DNA of 64,000 nucleotides. It comes from Halobacterium jilantaiense (GTDB taxonomy: Archaea > Halobacteriota > Halobacteria > Halobacteriales > Halobacteriaceae). Numbering within the stretch: the stretch's first letter is position 1; each line of letters opens with the position of its first letter. The notes below the pieces were generated by a model. The model searched no databases, had not been told where the DNA came from, and was given only the letters and a program-made list of their open reading frames with translations. Below, piece after piece: positions 42,243 through 50,605 of this stretch. The DNA lies in the NCBI RefSeq assembly GCF_900110535.1, contig NZ_FOJA01000001.1:2391393-2455392 (forward strand), written 5' to 3'. A program made the translations under genes and the position numbers.

Positions 42243-42995
42243 TCACCGCGATTTCTCGCCGTCCGCGAAGTCGGTGACGCCCGGGTAGTCCGTGATGACG
42301 CCGTCGACGCCCGCGTCGCGGCAGACCAGAGCCTCCCGCCACGTCTCGACCGTCCAGGCGTTCACCGCCCAGCCTCGACCGTGTGCGCGTTCCACGAGCG
42401 CCGCGTCCACGGCGTCGACCGGCGGGTGGAGTGCTTCGCAGTCGAACTCGCGCGCCCGGTCGAGACCGCGGTCGGCGTCGAGGCAGAGCGCCGCGCGCGG
42501 AATCCCCGGTGCGGCCTCGCGCGCGGCGGCGAGCGCGCCGTCGAAAAAAGACGAGAACACGACCGGCGCGTCGGCGGCGTCGAGGACACTCGCGACGCGC
42601 TCGACGAACGGCCGCCAGCGCGACTCGTCGGGGCCGGACCGACCGATGGTCGCCTCGACACCGGGCGTTTTGAGTTCGACGTGGAGGACCGTATCGGCCG
42701 GAACAGTCTCTGCCACGGCGTCGAGCGTCGGGACGCCCTCGCCCGAGCCCAACACGTCGGCCTCGCGGAGCGCGTCGGGGCTCGCGTCCCAGACGAACCC
42801 CGCGCCGTCCGTGATGCCACGGGAGTCGCTGCTGTCGTCTAGCCGGTGGTCGTGGAAGACGACCGGCGTGCCGTCGCTGGCCGGCTGGACGTCCACTTCC
42901 ACTCCGTCCGCGCTCCCGCCGACCGCGGCCTCGACGGCTGCGAGCGTGTTCTCGGGGGCGACGCCGGCGAACCCCCGGTGTGCGAGTTCGCGCAT
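42243..42995 (-). CDS. glycerophosphodiester phosphodiesterase
   Basis: 250 residues from ATG 42995 (MRELAHRGFAGVAPENTLAA). GDPD TIM-barrel motifs: HRGFAGVAPENT (catalytic His6/Arg7 and ExT), DGVEVDVQPASDGTPVVFHD (metal Glu/Asp and catalytic His), and the end DGVITDYPG. It hydrolyses glycerophosphodiesters to glycerol 3-phosphate and alcohol. The start overlaps the SAMP1 stop by one base, so it shares an operon with SAMP1. Confidence 0.93.
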   Translation of the reverse strand: MRELAHRGFAGVAPENTLAAVEAAVGGSADGVEVDVQPASDGTPVVFHDHRLDDSSDSRGITDGAGFVWDASPDALREADVLGSGEGVPTLDAVAETVPADTVLHVELKTPGVEATIGRSGPDESRWRPFVERVASVLDAADAPVVFSSFFDGALAAAREAAPGIPRAALCLDADRGLDRAREFDCEALHPPVDAVDAALVERAHGRGWAVNAWTVETWREALVCRDAGVDGVITDYPGVTDFADGEKSR

Positions 42996-43273
42996 CAGCC
43001 GCCGCTGACCGGCGGGAACATCGCCAGTTCGTCTCCCGGTTCGACCGGCGTGTCCATCCCTTCGCCTTCCGTCCTGACGTTCTCGCCGTTCACGAGGACG
43101 TTCACGTGGCTGTGCAGGCTGCCGTCGGCGGCGAGCACGCGGTCGCCGAGCGCCGGGCGCGCGTCGAGCAGCGCGTCCAGCGCGTCCCCGACGGTGCCGC
43201 CCTCGGGCACCTCGACCGCGACCCGGTCGTCGCCCGCTACGTCCGAGAGGTCTGCGAACAACTGCCACTCCAT
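42995..43273 (-). CDS. samp1: ubiquitin-like small archaeal modifier protein 1
   Basis: 92 residues from ATG 43273 (MEWQLFADLSDVAGDDRV). Beta-grasp MoaD/ThiS fold ending in the diglycine PPVSGG that is adenylated and conjugated to lysines. The MEWxLFADLxxVAG start matches SAMP1 as I remember it from Haloferax. A longer start at 43300 is rejected for that reason. It serves as protein tag and possibly sulfur carrier for molybdopterin. Coupled by one base to the GDPD gene. Confidence 0.93.
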   Translation of the reverse strand: MEWQLFADLSDVAGDDRVAVEVPEGGTVGDALDALLDARPALGDRVLAADGSLHSHVNVLVNGENVRTEGEGMDTPVEPGDELAMFPPVSGG

Positions 43274-43305
43274 GCCGTCCCCTCGTCGGTCGCCGGACAT
43301 AGGTG

Positions 43306-44472
43306 CTACGGGGCGTCGGTCGCGTCCGGCGCGTCCGGTGCGGCCGTCGCGGTCTCCAGCCGACGGGCGGCGTCGGGCCGCACGACCGCGTACACGGTGT
43401 CGCCCGCCGCGAGCGTCCGCGAGCGGTCCGGTATCGAGTCGACGCTCCCGCTCGACCGCACCGCGACCACCACGCCCGCCGCGTCGCGGACGGTCGCACC
43501 GTCGAGGTCGCTGCCCGCGGCCACCGACACGACCGTCATCGTCTCGTCGGCACCCCGGAGCAGCGCCGCGAACTGGTGGTCCGCGCCGGGTTCTCGGGGC
43601 AGCGTCGCCAGCCGGAAGTCGCCGCCGGCGACCCGCTGTGCGTCGGCGTCGTCCACGGCCAGCGTCACCGCGTCGCCGTGGACGCCCCGAATCTCGGCGG
43701 TGGCGACCCGTTCGCGAGCGCTGTCCGCGACCGACCACACCTGCACGAGGTCGCCTGAACTGGCGGCGTACGGCGGGTCGGCGTGGGCCGCGACCGCGGC
43801 CGTCCCCGGTGGGAGCGTCGGCCCGATGCCGGCGACCCGGCGGCCGAGCGCGAGGTACGACACCGTGCCGTCCTCGTCGAGTTCCACGTCCACGTAGCCG
43901 ACGTCGTAGTCGTCTTTCAGCCGGGCGGTCACGCGCTCCCGGAGCTGTTCGACGGTGAGCCGGCGCGGGAACACGAGCGTCTTCCCCGCGAGCTCGGACT
44001 TCACGTCCCCGGACACCGGGTCGTAGCCCTCGATGTCCGCGATGTCCTCGGGGAGGTCGACGGCGATGGCTCGCCCCACGCTCTGCACGAAGCCGCCCAC
44101 GTCGGCCGCCAGTTCGCGGGTGTCGGTCGCGCCCAGCACCAGCACGCCGAGGCGGTCGCCGGCCCGGATGCCCGGCACCACGAGCGCGCCCGCGACCGCG
44201 AACGCCGCGAGGTTGAACGCGACCACGAGCGGCTCCAGCGGGCCCGTGCTGCCACTGATTGCCTGCCCGAGCGCCACCCGGGTGTTGAGGTACAGCGTCA
44301 CGACCGTGGCGTCGACCAGCAGCGCCACGCCGAACGGAATCTGCTGGCGGAAGTACCACCGGAACACCGCCGCGAGCACGGCGACGACGCCCGTCGCCAC
44401 GATGACGACGGCGGCGACCTCGACGGCGGACTGCGTCGGCAGGCCGTCCACGACCGTCGCGGGGGTCGTCAC
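43306..44472 (-). CDS. membrane protein with RCK-C (TrkA-C) domain, copy 2
   Basis: 388 residues from a GTG overlapping the preceding gene's stop (GTGA). Three N-terminal membrane helices (about 14-40, 46-66, 76-100), then a soluble domain with GKTLVFPRRLTVEQLRERVT, matching the partner's AVAWQFPGDLRLSELEERVT. The C-terminus (about 295-375) is RCK-C/TrkA-C-like (TVVSVAAGSDLDGATVRDAA and SRTLAAGDTVYAVV). It appears to be a paralogue of the preceding gene. RCK-C domains bind ligands in K+ transport regulation; next to a K+ channel gene it probably belongs to K+ or anion control. Confidence 0.75.
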   Translation of the reverse strand: MTTPATVVDGLPTQSAVEVAAVVIVATGVVAVLAAVFRWYFRQQIPFGVALLVDATVVTLYLNTRVALGQAISGSTGPLEPLVVAFNLAAFAVAGALVVPGIRAGDRLGVLVLGATDTRELAADVGGFVQSVGRAIAVDLPEDIADIEGYDPVSGDVKSELAGKTLVFPRRLTVEQLRERVTARLKDDYDVGYVDVELDEDGTVSYLALGRRVAGIGPTLPPGTAAVAAHADPPYAASSGDLVQVWSVADSARERVATAEIRGVHGDAVTLAVDDADAQRVAGGDFRLATLPREPGADHQFAALLRGADETMTVVSVAAGSDLDGATVRDAAGVVVAVRSSGSVDSIPDRSRTLAAGDTVYAVVRPDAARRLETATAAPDAPDATDAP

Positions 44473-45698
44473 GCCACCACCTCCGCGAACCGGTCGATGT
44501 CGGCCCGCGACCCGGCGACGAACAGCTCGTCGCCGGCCGCGAGCGCCCGGTCGTCCTCGGGTGCGATTCGCCAGCTCCCGCCGTCGCGGACTGCCAGCAC
44601 CGCGACGCCGTACTCTTCGCGGACGCCGCCCGGGGAGGCCGCCACTCCGAGCGGGTCGTTCTCGCCGAGCGCGAGCCGCCGGACGCGCTGTCCGGCCCGC
44701 CGCAGCACGCCCAGCAGCTCGTACTCGCGGCCCGTCCCCCGGGCCTCGACGACGACCGGCGCGCGGTCGGTGTCGAGCAGCCGGTCGGCGTCGGATCGGC
44801 TCACGGCCACCGTCACGCGGCCCTCGCCGCCGGTCGTCGTGGGGGCCGACGGCGCGACCGGCGTGTCGTCCTCGTGGGCGTCCTCCGCGGCCGATTCGGG
44901 GTCGGCCGACGCGGCCTGCGGCGGCGTTCCACCGTCCGAGCGTGCGGACACGACCGTCCCCTCGACGCGGCCGTCGTCCAGCAGCACCGCCACCTCGTCG
45001 CCGCGGGCCATCCCCGTCGGCACCAGCGTCTCCACCGACACCGCCCGCCTCCCCGTCGGCGTGCGCTTCGAGACGCCGGCCGCAGGCGGTGCCGCGGCGA
45101 GGTTCGCGCGGCCGCGCTCGTCGACCGACACCGACACCTCCTGCAGGTCGAACTCCGATCGCAGCCGGTCGGTCACCCGTTCCTCCAGTTCGGAGAGCCG
45201 GAGGTCGCCCGGGAACTGCCACGCCACTGCGCGAAGCTCGGCGCGCAGCGGCTCCGGCAGCGGCGGATACCCCTCCACGTCGCGGACGCTCCCGACGACC
45301 CGGACGGTGACCTCGCTGCGGCCGCCGACGAGGTCGACCACGTCGGCGTGCAGCGTGCGGTCCCGCAGCCCCCGGAGCGTGATGCGGCGCGGCAGGTCTG
45401 CACCCAGCCGGTCGCCGACGGCGTGCGTGTACAGCGTCAGCATCGTCACCACCAGCAAGGCGACCACGAGCGTCGCGGCGTTCGCAGCGCCCGTGATAGA
45501 GGGGTCCGCGAACGCCAGCAGCCCGCCGTTGACGCCGGCGAGCGCGACGCCGAGCACGACGACACCGAACGCGGGCACCGTCAGCCCGACGACGTACCGG
45601 AACAGGAACCCGAGGCCGAACGCGACCACCGCCGGCACGACGCCAGCCAGCAGCCCGAGATAGATGCCGTGCAACACCTGCACGGGGAGCGCAGTCAT
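44469..45698 (-). CDS. membrane protein with RCK-C (TrkA-C) domain, copy 1
   Basis: 409 residues from ATG 45698 (MTALPVQVLHGIYLGLLAGV). Three to four helices (about 8-35, 38-60, 65-85), then a soluble part with LRAVAWQFPGDLRLSELEER (related to the partner), and a C-terminal RCK-C-like domain of about 85 residues (YELLGVLRRAGQRVRRLALG, RALAAGDELFVAGS). A Pro/Asp-rich linker follows the middle domain. It overlaps the paralogue by four bases (GTGA) and is divergent from a K+ channel; a heteromeric complex is likely by inference. Confidence 0.78.
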   Translation of the reverse strand: MTALPVQVLHGIYLGLLAGVVPAVVAFGLGFLFRYVVGLTVPAFGVVVLGVALAGVNGGLLAFADPSITGAANAATLVVALLVVTMLTLYTHAVGDRLGADLPRRITLRGLRDRTLHADVVDLVGGRSEVTVRVVGSVRDVEGYPPLPEPLRAELRAVAWQFPGDLRLSELEERVTDRLRSEFDLQEVSVSVDERGRANLAAAPPAAGVSKRTPTGRRAVSVETLVPTGMARGDEVAVLLDDGRVEGTVVSARSDGGTPPQAASADPESAAEDAHEDDTPVAPSAPTTTGGEGRVTVAVSRSDADRLLDTDRAPVVVEARGTGREYELLGVLRRAGQRVRRLALGENDPLGVAASPGGVREEYGVAVLAVRDGGSWRIAPEDDRALAAGDELFVAGSRADIDRFAEVVA

Positions 45699-45793
45699 AC
45701 ACCCGGCCAGTCGCGCTGTCGTCAAAACCCTACCGACGCGGGCGACGGCCGGACGCCGCCGGTCTTAAGCCGCACCGCCCCCGGCGTAGGGGT

Positions 45794-46960
45794 ATGGACC
45801 TGCCGGGCGTCGAGCGAGTGACCGGCCGCGTAGCGGTGGCGTTGACGCTCGCAGTCGCGGCGCTGTCCGTCGCCACGGGCATCCTCGGCATCGTCGACCC
45901 CGCCGCGAGCTTCGGGCCGGTCGCGCGCTACGTTCCGGTCCCGGTCAGCCAGACGGCGGGGTTCACCGGCTCGCTGACGGGGTTCCTGATGGTGATGAGC
46001 GCGTTCGGGCTGCGCCGCGGGCTGCGGGTCGCGTGGTACTCCACGCTCGTCCTGCTGCCCGTGACCGCCGTCCAGGGCCTCGTGCAGGCGACGCCGTACT
46101 CCGTACCGCTGGTCGCGCTCTCCGTCGTCGCGATTCCCGTGCTTGCCGTCGCCCGCAGCCGATTCGACGAGCCGATTTCGCTGTCGACGAGCCAGCTCGC
46201 CGCGGGCGGCGCGCTCGCCGGCGTGCAGGCCTACGGCACCATCGGCACGTACGCGCTGCGCGGCGACCGCGGCTTCACTGGCGTCTCGACGATGCTCGAC
46301 GCCTTCTACTACACGCTGGTCACGTCCAGCACCGTCGGCTACGGCGACCTCACGCCGACCACGCAGGAAGCCCGGCTGTTCTCGCTGTCCGTGGTCGTCC
46401 TCGGCACAGCGAGTTTCGCCATCGCACTCGGCGCGCTGCTCGGCCCCGCCCTCGAAGCCCGGTTCGCGAGCGCACTCGGACGCATGACACAGAGCGACCT
46501 CGAGTCCCTCGACGGCCACGTGGTCGTCGCGGGCTACGGCGACCTGACGGAACCGATTCTGACCGAACTCGCGACGAGCGGCCGGCGGTTCGTCGTGCTC
46601 ACCACCGACGAACAGAGTGCTTCGGAACTCCGCGAGCGCGGCGTGGACGTGCTCGCTGCCGACCCGGCCGACGACGAGGCTCTGATTCGGGCTCGCGTCG
46701 ACCGCGCCCGCGCCGTCGTGACGGCGACCAGCGACGACGGCGAGGACGCCCTGGTCGTGTTGACGGTCCGCGAGAACCACCCGGACGTCCGCGTCGTCGC
46801 CGCCGCCACCGAACAGGAGAACGAGGCGAAACTCCGGCGCGCGGGCGCGGACACCGTTATCAGTCCCGCGGTCATCGGCGGTCGACTGCTCGCGCGCTCC
46901 GCGCTCGGCGACCGGAGTGCCGAACAGGAGGCCGAGGACGTCCTCGACGACCTCGCCTGA
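45794..46960 (+). CDS. potassium channel with RCK (TrkA-N) domain
   Basis: 388 residues. About three N-terminal helices, then a two-helix pore with filter TVGYGD at residues 180-185 and a re-entrant loop, then a cytosolic Rossmann RCK domain with GHVVVAGYGDLTEPILTELA (about 235-255). This is the MthK/Kch layout, but with extra N-terminal helices (six in total) and no visible voltage sensor. K+ flux is expected. TATA-like TCTTAAGCC lies about 30 bases upstream. Divergent from the two RCK-C paralogues, 95 bases apart. Confidence 0.9.
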   Translation: MDLPGVERVTGRVAVALTLAVAALSVATGILGIVDPAASFGPVARYVPVPVSQTAGFTGSLTGFLMVMSAFGLRRGLRVAWYSTLVLLPVTAVQGLVQATPYSVPLVALSVVAIPVLAVARSRFDEPISLSTSQLAAGGALAGVQAYGTIGTYALRGDRGFTGVSTMLDAFYYTLVTSSTVGYGDLTPTTQEARLFSLSVVVLGTASFAIALGALLGPALEARFASALGRMTQSDLESLDGHVVVAGYGDLTEPILTELATSGRRFVVLTTDEQSASELRERGVDVLAADPADDEALIRARVDRARAVVTATSDDGEDALVVLTVRENHPDVRVVAAATEQENEAKLRRAGADTVISPAVIGGRLLARSALGDRSAEQEAEDVLDDLA

Positions 46961-47015
46961 CCACCTCGCGACCACCGCCGACAGCTTCTTGCTCCAGCGT
47001 CCGGTGCGTCCGAGT

Positions 47016-47186
47016 GTGACCCCGAGAACCATACTCGGTTCTGTCTTGCTCGCGGCCGGCGCTGCCCAGTTGGCCGCCGTCCCCGGGTACGACCACCGCG
47101 AGTCGGCAGTCGTCGCGTTCGCGGTCGGCACGCTCCTGGTCGCGGCCGGGTACGTCGTTGCTCCGCAGACTGACTCGCCGCTGTGA
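47016..47186 (+). CDS. small two-helix membrane protein
   Basis: 56 residues from GTG 47016 (TPRTILGSVLLAAGAAQ). Two hydrophobic helices (4-21 and 31-48). The longer reading from 46917 is out of the intergenic context (overlaps the channel gene's end) and unlike any family. The T-rich CTTCTTGC is about 27 bases upstream. Function unknown. Confidence 0.5.
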   Translation: MTPRTILGSVLLAAGAAQLAAVPGYDHRESAVVAFAVGTLLVAAGYVVAPQTDSPL

Positions 47187-47202
47187 CTGCGCGGCTACCG
47201 CT

Positions 47203-48651
47203 TCACCCGGTGTGGACGAGTGCGACGTCCGTCTCGATGTTCTGCAGGCGCTCGTAGGTCGGCCGGGAGACGAACTTCGAGGCGGCCGACCGGTCCGTGC
47301 TCGCCCCGAGGAACACGAGGTCGTAGTGGGTGTCGTTGCGCTGGACGAACTCCTCGACGGTCGACCGCGAGACGCGCGTCTCGCACCGCGCCTCGACGGT
47401 CTCCGTGAGGTTCGCGAGCATCGACTCCGTCCGCCGCCGCTCGCGCTCCACGTCGATGCACGAACAGACGCTCACGGACCCGTTGCGGCCGGCGAGCCGG
47501 CCGGCGTAGTCCAGCATCGCGTGCGCCACGTCTGACGCGCCCCGCACTGGGACCATGATGCGCTTCCAGCGCGTGCGGTCGGAGGCCGCCTGCAGCGCGA
47601 CCACGTCGAGGTCGCTGCCGAGCAGCGTCCGGACGAACGCCGCCGGGCCGCCGTCGTCGGCGTGCTCGAACGGCGTCACGACGAGGTCGCAGTTCACCTC
47701 GCCGGCCGTCGACACCACGGTCTTCGCGTGGTTGTCGTCGGCGACCGCCACCACGACGTCGCAGGGGACGCCGACCTTCGTCTCGATGTTCGCGGCCTGC
47801 GCTTCGAGGCGACGCGACGCGGCGTCCGCGGCCTCTGCTTCGGCGACGGACGCGGCACCCTCGACGTAGTCGGGGCTGTCGCCGTCCTCGTCGACGTTGC
47901 GCTCGGCGGCCGCGACCTCCTCGTCGTCGACGACGTGGAGCAACACCACCTTCCCGGCGTCGTGGGCGGCGGCGATACGCGCGCCCAGCATCGCGGTCTT
48001 CGCCGCGTGTTCGCCGCGCATCGGCACGATGACGTGGTCGTCGACCTCCGTCGTGTGGTAGAGGTAGCGGGCGCGCTCCTGGTAGACCTCGGAGCGCCAG
48101 GCGGAGAACACGACAGCGACCAGCGAGGAGGACAGCGCGACTCCGGCGACGTACGCGAACTGGGCGCTGCCCGTGATGAGCACGAGCAGCGCCGTCGAGT
48201 ACGCCGTCGGGAGTTCGAGGTCGAGCGCCCACGTCACCGCGCCCGTCAGGAGGATGCCGAGGGCCGCCGCGCCCGCGTCCGCGCCGAGATCGGCCGTCGG
48301 GATGCCGTAGAGATACGTCGCAGTCACTTCGACGGCCGCCCACCCGCAGAGCGCGCCGACCGTCAGCCCGCCGACGAACCGCCAGGGGTCCGAGTACCGG
48401 CCCTCCGGGTCCGAGAACAGCGTGTACGCGCCCGACGCCAGCGGCGGGAAGAGGAGGAACGAGACGGCGTCGACGGTGTTCGACAGCAGCGTCACGAGGC
48501 CGACGAGCAGCGGCACGAACAGCAGCACGGAGACGTGCAGGAGGTTCGACGTCGTCTCCAGCCACCGCCGGAGCTGGCGGAGTTCGCGCCGCTCGACGCG
48601 AACGGCGCGCCGCCGTGCGGCCGCGAGCCGTCGTCGGAGCTCGGAGAACAC
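47203..48651 (-). CDS. HPP-like membrane domain fused to two UspA domains
   Basis: 482 residues. The N-terminal basic helix is followed by about five membrane helices (40-180), including LFPPLASGAYTLFSDPEGRYS as in HPP proteins, but the HPP triad itself is replaced (LPTAYSTALLVLIT). Two universal stress protein folds follow: DDHVIVPMRGEHAAKTAMLG (about 205 on) and TRWKRIMVPVRGASDVAHAM (about 345 on). Membrane HPP-Usp fusions occur in haloarchaea and suggest a nucleotide-gated or stress-responsive transporter. The ligand-binding G-x2-G-x9-G is not clear in either Usp copy. Confidence 0.85.
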   Translation of the reverse strand: MFSELRRRLAAARRRAVRVERRELRQLRRWLETTSNLLHVSVLLFVPLLVGLVTLLSNTVDAVSFLLFPPLASGAYTLFSDPEGRYSDPWRFVGGLTVGALCGWAAVEVTATYLYGIPTADLGADAGAAALGILLTGAVTWALDLELPTAYSTALLVLITGSAQFAYVAGVALSSSLVAVVFSAWRSEVYQERARYLYHTTEVDDHVIVPMRGEHAAKTAMLGARIAAAHDAGKVVLLHVVDDEEVAAAERNVDEDGDSPDYVEGAASVAEAEAADAASRRLEAQAANIETKVGVPCDVVVAVADDNHAKTVVSTAGEVNCDLVVTPFEHADDGGPAAFVRTLLGSDLDVVALQAASDRTRWKRIMVPVRGASDVAHAMLDYAGRLAGRNGSVSVCSCIDVERERRRTESMLANLTETVEARCETRVSRSTVEEFVQRNDTHYDLVFLGASTDRSAASKFVSRPTYERLQNIETDVALVHTG

Positions 48652-48792
48652 GTCCAGCGAATCGGCGGTCGCTCCCTATGGGTGTTTCGGCATCGTTCGT
48701 CGCTTCCCGAACGGAACCCGCCTTCAGCCCACTGCAGACCGCGGCGGACACGCCCGCGCCCGACCGCCAGTGGACGGGCTGTCCACGCCGAC

Positions 48793-49527
48793 TCAGGCGC
48801 GTTTCAGTTCGGCGACCGAGTCGAGCGCGATGTCGATAGCGCGCGCGACGTTGTTCTTCGCCTTCTCCGGGAGTTCGTCGTCGCTGTCGGCTCCCTTCTG
48901 GTTGCCGGCGACGAGGTTGCCGTCGGCGGTACAGATAGCGCCCGCGGCGAGGCCGCGGCGGCGCGCCAGCGAGAACACGGTTGCGGCCTCCATCTCGATG
49001 CCGAGCAGGCCGGCGTCCTCCCAGTCACCGATGTACTCGTCGCCCTCGTTGTAGAACGCGTCGTCGCTCACGATGGGGCCGACGTGGACCTCTTCGTCGT
49101 TGCTCTCGGCGGCGTCGACGAGCGTCGCGAGTACGTCGTAGTCCGGGACGGCGGGGTACTCGACGGACTCGTAGCGCTTGCTCGTGCCTTCCTCTTTCGC
49201 GGCACCGGTCGCGACAATCATGTCCCCGACCTCGACGTCTGTCTGGAGGCCGCCGATGGTGCCGACGCGGATGAACGTCTCCACGCCGACCTTCGCGAGT
49301 TCTTCGACGGCGATGGCGGCGCTCGGGCCGCCGATGCCGGTGGAGCTAATCGTGAGGTCGACGCCGTCGTAGGTGGCGTTGACGACCTTGTACTCGCGGT
49401 TCTCGGCGACGACCTCGCTGTCGTCGCAGTGGCCGGCGATGCGGTCGACGCGACCCGGGTCGCCGGGAATGAGTGCGATGTCGTGGACGTCTCCCTCGTC
49501 GACGAGCAGGTGCGGCTGCTTTGCCAT
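48793..49527 (-). CDS. nucleoside phosphorylase (uridine/purine type)
   Basis: 244 residues, NP-I family: IALIPGDPGRVDRIA (phosphate loop, 17-31), TGIGGPSAAIAVEELAKVG and RVGTIGGLQ (85-95), and the substrate loop MEMEAATVFSLARR-like IEMEAATVF (about 182). It cleaves ribonucleosides to base and ribose 1-phosphate, feeding the ribose-1,5-bisphosphate route with the nearby PfkB kinase and R15P isomerase. The specific base (uridine versus guanosine/adenosine) cannot be decided by eye. Confidence 0.92.
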   Translation of the reverse strand: MAKQPHLLVDEGDVHDIALIPGDPGRVDRIAGHCDDSEVVAENREYKVVNATYDGVDLTISSTGIGGPSAAIAVEELAKVGVETFIRVGTIGGLQTDVEVGDMIVATGAAKEEGTSKRYESVEYPAVPDYDVLATLVDAAESNDEEVHVGPIVSDDAFYNEGDEYIGDWEDAGLLGIEMEAATVFSLARRRGLAAGAICTADGNLVAGNQKGADSDDELPEKAKNNVARAIDIALDSVAELKRA

Positions 49528-49631
49528 GCGACGGGGTTCGGCGGTCGCGGAGAAAAAGACGTGGATACGCGGCCGCCGACACGAGCACCGCCGGGCTCAG
49601 CGAGACACGACGGCTCCGAACGCCGTCGCGC

Positions 49632-50564
49632 TCAGCCCACAACCACGCCGCGCGGCGTCGCGTCCTCCAGTGCGGGCGGCCAGCCGTCGGTCAGACACGT
49701 CCACGACTCGCCCCAGTCCTCGGTCCGGTAGACGCCGTGGTTCGTGGCGGCGACGGCCTCCCCCGACTCGCCCGTGGTCGCGAGTTCGGCCCGGAGCAGT
49801 CCTTCGGCGCTCGGCAAGCCTCCACAGCGCGCCCACGCGTCGTCGTCCGAATCGCGGCGGAACACGGCGCTGTCGGCGGTCTCGAAGGTGTGTGCGCTCC
49901 GCGCGCCGTGGGCCGCGGAGACGAGCAGCGCGCCGGGGTCGGTCGGGTCGCAGACGACGCTCCAGCAGTACGTCCGGTCGAGGCCGTCCTCGGCGGTCTG
50001 CCAGCTGTCGCCGCCGTCCTCGGTGACGTAGAAGCCGTCGCCGGCGGCCGCGTACGCGAGGTCCGGGCGCTCGGAGTGGGTCGCCATCGAGTGCGTGTCC
50101 ATCGGGCCGGTCGGCACGCGGTCGCGCCACGAGTCGCCGCCGTCCCCGCTGCGGAGGAGCGCACCCGCCTCCACGGCGGCGTAGAGCCGGTCCGGGGTCC
50201 ACTCCAGCCAGCGCACGTGGTGCGTCGACGGCCGCGGCGGGAACGCCCAGTCGTCGCTCGACGGCAGGTCGGTCAGGAGTGCGCACTGCTCGAAGGACGC
50301 GCCCTCGGGCGCGTGGTAGACGGCGCTCGGTTCCGTTCCCGCCCAGACGCCGGACTCGGCGACGGTCACGCTCGTCACGTCGCCGACGGCCGCGACGCGC
50401 TCCCAGTCGCCGGCCCCGAGACGGTGATAGACGCCGTCGCTCGCGCCGACGAAGACGCCGTGCGGGCCGTCGTCGATGCACTGCAGGTCGCCCTCGAAGT
50501 CGGTCGACAGCGTCCCGTCGTCGAGGGCGAGCACGCGGTCGGGGTAGGCGGCGAGCAGACTCAT
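49632..50564 (-). CDS. Asp-box beta-propeller protein (sortilin/sialidase-like)
   Basis: 310 residues. Asp-box repeats of the S/T-x-D-x-G-x-T/S-W type: SGDGGDSWRD, TEDGGDSWQT, TEDWGESWTC, with blade signals elsewhere (GVFVGASDGVYHR, GLLRAELATTGESGEA). No signal peptide, so intracellular in this start, which is odd for BNR proteins. Lies between the nucleoside phosphorylase and PfkB kinase. Function unknown; it may scaffold or bind small sugars. Confidence 0.8.
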   Translation of the reverse strand: MSLLAAYPDRVLALDDGTLSTDFEGDLQCIDDGPHGVFVGASDGVYHRLGAGDWERVAAVGDVTSVTVAESGVWAGTEPSAVYHAPEGASFEQCALLTDLPSSDDWAFPPRPSTHHVRWLEWTPDRLYAAVEAGALLRSGDGGDSWRDRVPTGPMDTHSMATHSERPDLAYAAAGDGFYVTEDGGDSWQTAEDGLDRTYCWSVVCDPTDPGALLVSAAHGARSAHTFETADSAVFRRDSDDDAWARCGGLPSAEGLLRAELATTGESGEAVAATNHGVYRTEDWGESWTCLTDGWPPALEDATPRGVVVG

Positions 50565-50605
50565 ACCGGTCGTACCCGGCGAACCACGAAAGGTCTGTGC
50601 CCGGT

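Noticed and set aside
42541-42550. An A-rich tract as a terminator
   Set aside because: It lies inside the GDPD coding region, encoding part of the FSSFFDG segment.
43306-45702. A single 798-codon reading joining the two RCK-C genes into one protein
   Set aside because: The N-terminal half of that reading is a shadow of the 44469 gene. The GTGA overlap with a GTG start at 44472 fits two paralogous genes better.
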